This document shows, piece by piece, positions 61,342 through 64,000 of a DNA stretch of 64,000 bases. Source of the stretch: Micavibrio_A sp040381535 (GTDB taxonomy: Bacteria; Pseudomonadota; Alphaproteobacteria; Micavibrionales; Micavibrionaceae); assembly GCA_040381535.1 (NCBI GenBank), contig JBEIHF010000001.1, positions 186,001-250,000 on the forward strand. The letters are read 5' to 3'. Numbering within the stretch: the stretch's first letter is position 1; each line of letters starts with the position of its first letter. The translations under genes and the position numbers were made by a program. The notes beneath the pieces were generated by a model. The model worked only from the letters and a program-made list of their open reading frames with translations. It was not told the origin of the DNA and did no database searches.

Positions 61342-61965
61342 ATGCCTTCTATGTTTAAAGACGCCTTTATAAAGCTAGACGCCGCGCAGTCCCAAAAGAT
61401 GGTTGAAAAGCTCAACCCCCATCTCGATATAAAGTTCGAGCCCGCGACGACGACGGCCATGATCCACAATCTCTCATTTTATGAGAACCATTTTCTGGTG
61501 GAACTTGCCCGTCACGACCGCCATCCGCCGATCGTACGCAACGCTGTCTGTTCGGACAAAGGTGCCATCACGGTGCTGAACTGGACCAATGATCCCATCC
61601 ACGCGCTTAACAAGGCGGCGCCCATCAAGTTGCAAGATGATTCCATGATGGACTATGTGCGCTTCTTCTTCACCTATGTGCGGGGCAGCCACGGGCGTTT
61701 CTTGATCATAGACTCTGTCGATGATATCGACTGGCGCGAGGAGCCCGCCGCAGCGGGGCGCAAGGCCTTGGGCAAAATGATCGAACCGCTGCATTTGAAA
61801 GAAAAGAAACCGGACGACACGCATATTTTCAAAATCAGCATTGTGTTTAAGGATTCATTGTTTGCAGCAGAAGCGCATCTGAAACCGAACGGACAGATTT
61901 CCCTTCATAACGAAGAGCTTTTGGTCGAGGATATCCCCGTCGCCGACGATGTTTTTGGCCAATAA
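61342..61965 (+). CDS. Origin-proximal hypothetical protein
   Basis: 207 residues from the ATG at 61342; ATG at 61351 is equally possible. I do not recognise the family. It is soluble and mixed alpha/beta, with VRNAVCSDKGAITVLNW and RGSHGRFLIIDSVDDIDWREE as ordered blocks. A gene called RP001 in Rickettsia occupies this position beside hemE and the origin. Whether this gene is its homologue cannot be told here. It is the first gene on the right replichore. Confidence 0.7.
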   Translation: MPSMFKDAFIKLDAAQSQKMVEKLNPHLDIKFEPATTTAMIHNLSFYENHFLVELARHDRHPPIVRNAVCSDKGAITVLNWTNDPIHALNKAAPIKLQDDSMMDYVRFFFTYVRGSHGRFLIIDSVDDIDWREEPAAAGRKALGKMIEPLHLKEKKPDDTHIFKISIVFKDSLFAAEAHLKPNGQISLHNEELLVEDIPVADDVFGQ

Positions 61966-62110
61966 ACACAAAGCCGTTCCGATTCATCTTTAAAAGTGCG
62001 TTTTTAAATCTTTTTTAACCACGATTTCGCCAAAAGTGCCTGAAAATGCATGATTTCCGGCCATTTTTTCACGCTTTCAATAGGATTTGTTTAATCATTT
62101 TATCCCCATA

Positions 62111-63502
62111 ATGGCTTTAGGGGCAGACAGAACACAATCTGTCGCAAAACTTCTATTTCTAAAGCGACTTGGGGCAATGAAAAAGAAATCGGACAAAAAA
62201 ACCGGCACGTTTACAGGGCGTAAAAAAACGCGTCCCTGTCTCATGGCCTATACGCTGAACAACACACAGCCTGTAATATGCACGCTCGTGGCCGACCAGC
62301 CTTTCTTCTATATGGAAGAAGACATCATTCACGAGGATGATGATATTCTCGGCCTTGAAGAATATGCGAATTTCGAAGAAGACCTCGCCGCGCTCAAAAA
62401 GAAAATGGACGCCTATGAAAGAATGTCCAAGCAATACGAGCGCGCACCTTCGCGCCGCATGGAAGAATTCTCCGCCGAAGCGATCAATATCACCGAAGCA
62501 CACATATCGTCCGAAGTGACGCTGCTAAAACCTGCGGACAAAATAATTTCCATCATCAATCAAAGCCGCATGGCGAAATCCTTATTGGATTTTGCCCAAA
62601 CGCATTCCGTTTACATCGTCGAGAGCGAGCAAGTGGACGGCGCACGCTACGAACAAAACAGCGGCAATATTTACATACACCCGGCATTGGGTGAAATCGA
62701 ACAAGCGCTTTTGGCGGTGCGCGAATTGCGCAGGCACTGGCAGCACAGAAAAGGTGTTTTGATACACCCCCTGACCTTCAATCCCGATCAGGCGATTTTG
62801 ATCAACCGCGCACAAACGGCGGATTTGACGATCGCGATGATCCGCTCCGCTTGGGAAATGCAATTGGCTGGCGATCGCCGCGCCTGGGATTACATTGAAA
62901 ATTCCGCGATGTCCGATCTGGGCCGCGCGTTCGCAAGAGAAGCCTTTGTGGATTTCCGCTCCTTGGCGTCAGGCAAGGCTTCTTCGGCCGTTTTCGAGAC
63001 ATGGTTCTTATCGGAGCGTTGCCGCCATCAGGACAAATCTCTGATTTCGACCATGCTGGCCGACCACCAAGGTTATGTATTTACAGGGGAAGATATTTCC
63101 CGCCATGTTTCCATAGAGTTGATCACGGCTCTGGGCGAACAGCCTTTCGGCAAGAATTACCTGGCACCTTATGCTCAAACGATCATGCAAGACCCCATCT
63201 TTACGGAGGTCCGTGACCGTTCCAACGCCAATTTCCTATGGTTTATCAAGTTCGAGCGTAGTTTCCGCGAAACGGAACAGGCTTTGCAAAGTGAAGAGGG
63301 ATCTTTCGGGGACGATACTTCGTTGGCCCCTTCGCAACCCACCGCAGGCAAACATGCTAAGAACTCCACAATCATTCCGCTCAACGCGAGCGCAAGACTT
63401 ATCCACAACGCCGGACAAGGCGCAGACGGCTCATACCTTGAAGAGATGGCCAGAGGCACAAATATCATTCATGTCAGGTTCGGCAAGGGCAAGGGCGCGT
63501 AA
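62111..63502 (+). CDS. DUF6782-like protein
   Basis: 463 residues from the ATG at 62111; TTG at 62087 and ATG at 62177 are possible and none has a strong ribosome site. A basic N-terminal part is followed by a coiled-coil-like region (about 80-130) and a central domain with LLDFAQTHSVYIVESEQVDGARYEQN and NIYIHPALGEIEQALLAVRELRRHWQ. The order and the helix with RELRRHWQ resemble DUF6782 putative metallopeptidases, where HELRHAWQ would be the zinc motif. Here the His-Glu pair is replaced, so catalysis is doubtful. A perfect DnaA box TTATCCACA lies inside the gene (63399-63407). Confidence 0.55.
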   Translation: MALGADRTQSVAKLLFLKRLGAMKKKSDKKTGTFTGRKKTRPCLMAYTLNNTQPVICTLVADQPFFYMEEDIIHEDDDILGLEEYANFEEDLAALKKKMDAYERMSKQYERAPSRRMEEFSAEAINITEAHISSEVTLLKPADKIISIINQSRMAKSLLDFAQTHSVYIVESEQVDGARYEQNSGNIYIHPALGEIEQALLAVRELRRHWQHRKGVLIHPLTFNPDQAILINRAQTADLTIAMIRSAWEMQLAGDRRAWDYIENSAMSDLGRAFAREAFVDFRSLASGKASSAVFETWFLSERCRHQDKSLISTMLADHQGYVFTGEDISRHVSIELITALGEQPFGKNYLAPYAQTIMQDPIFTEVRDRSNANFLWFIKFERSFRETEQALQSEEGSFGDDTSLAPSQPTAGKHAKNSTIIPLNASARLIHNAGQGADGSYLEEMARGTNIIHVRFGKGKGA

Positions 63503-63581
63503 AGAATTCGTGTTTGCCAGGCCGGTATCAGGCCCGTTCGCAGACCAAGATGTTATAGAGTGTGTGTATACGGAGTGTGAC

Positions 63582-64000
63582 GTGAGATCCGATCGTTTCG
63601 AACGAAAAGGACCGAATTTAAAAAACCGCAAAATTTCCGAAAATGTGGTGATCTCCCGTTCGCGTTTGTCGGATGACAACGGCACATTTTTAGAACCCGC
63701 TCTGCTAGGCGCCATTCAGGGCGATGGCATAGACCTCGAAAAATTTCCATACGCTTTTGAAACAGATACGGATGTCCTGGGCTGGCTTTGCGGCATGACA
63801 CAGGAATCTCCGACCGCAAGGTCGATTTTAATAGAGGCACAAATGGATGGCTGGGCCGTGTGTCTCGATGATCTTGGCAACGAAGCTTTTTCCATCGATG
63901 ATGAAGCGCATTGCATATCGCTTTCCCATTTCGGTTTTACCGCGAACGCGCTGGGCAGATCATCACACTACAGAAATTTAATGTTCGTCAGTTTTGTAAA
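63582..64000 (+). CDS. DUF6782-like protein, paralogue of the previous gene (runs off the edge)
   Basis: Open from 63582 to the window end with 139 complete codons visible. The GTG at 63582 is chosen because CGGAG lies seven bases upstream; GTG at 63564 and 63510 are in frame. The stretch ARSILIEAQMDGWAVCLDDL, and ISLSHFGFTANALGRSSHYR, parallels AKSLLDFAQTHSVYIVESEQ and its following helix in the preceding gene, so the two look like tandem paralogues. The end of the gene is missing, so nothing can be said about its catalytic motif. Confidence 0.6.
   Translation, partial: MRSDRFERKGPNLKNRKISENVVISRSRLSDDNGTFLEPALLGAIQGDGIDLEKFPYAFETDTDVLGWLCGMTQESPTARSILIEAQMDGWAVCLDDLGNEAFSIDDEAHCISLSHFGFTANALGRSSHYRNLMFVSFV

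Noticed and set aside
63399..63407. Perfect DnaA box TTATCCACA
   Set aside because: It lies inside the DUF6782-like coding sequence, alone and 2 kb from the proposed origin; one box is expected by chance in a few tens of kilobases.
1..64000. CRISPR arrays, insertion sequences, transposases, prophage and rRNA
   Set aside because: No direct repeats with regular spacers, transposase-like frames, phage genes or rRNA segments were seen in reading either strand.

Overview
The window is a piece of an alphaproteobacterial chromosome, in my reading the region around the replication origin. The main evidence is the set of genes that usually surrounds alphaproteobacterial origins (hemE-hemH-hemJ, rho, mnmE, mnmG-rsmG-parA-parB, holA-lptE-leuS-DUF3576). 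Other alphaproteobacterial traits support it: DUF6489, an archaeal-type phosphatidylserine decarboxylase next to pssA, a free-standing NDUFA9-type protein, and many GANTC (CcrM) sites in the presumed origin. The species cannot be named from sequence alone. A non-classical lineage such as the Micavibrio/Rhodospirillales-like groups is possible, but this is a guess. There is no rRNA, CRISPR array, insertion sequence or prophage; I found one tRNA, tRNA-Ser(GGA).

Layout. 0-5 kb: end of an LTA-synthase-like gene, tRNA-Ser, a small membrane protein, an ABHD10-like hydrolase, two glycosyltransferases and a YgaV/BigR-like ArsR regulator. 5-16 kb: SDR, gmk, rsmA, a short SurA-like isomerase, an NDUFA9-like protein, a DUF1223 protein, a UvrD/PcrA helicase, the divergent mntR/mntH pair with a double operator, and a diguanylate cyclase. 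16-21.7 kb: LOG-family nucleosidase, psd-pssA-CDP-alcohol transferase, an unknown two-gene unit, a broken yifB/comM remnant, a SET-domain protein and an unknown protein. 21.7-27.6 kb: hinT, hisAFE, cysE-cysK, a GNAT, hisH and a TerC protein. 27.6-29.7 kb: small unknown genes including a frameshifted paralogue.

29.7-34.1 kb is parB-parA-rsmG-mnmG with four parS-like palindromes; a fifth lies in mnmE at about 50.96 kb. 34-44.8 kb is the holA-lptE-leuS-DUF3576 block, interrupted by an aminotransferase, a DUF1543 gene and a tight GNAT / BioF2-like / RimK-like ATP-grasp cassette. That cassette is the best candidate here for a little-studied biosynthetic or modification system. 45-61 kb holds a porin, a YggS protein, an atypical winged-helix regulator, Smr, mnmE, a membrane protein with eight CxxC motifs, an orphan DotL/IcmO-like domain protein, rho, a membrane-anchored ClpP-like protease and hemJ-hemH-hemE.

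At 60.99-61.34 kb, between hemE (-) and a plus-strand gene, lies a 350-base non-coding region with an AT-rich stretch, a DnaA-box-like site and eight GANTC sites. I propose it as oriC. Most conserved genes to its left are on the minus strand and all genes to its right are on the plus strand, so both sets are transcribed away from it. The right end carries two adjacent, apparently paralogous DUF6782-like genes, the last one cut by the window edge.
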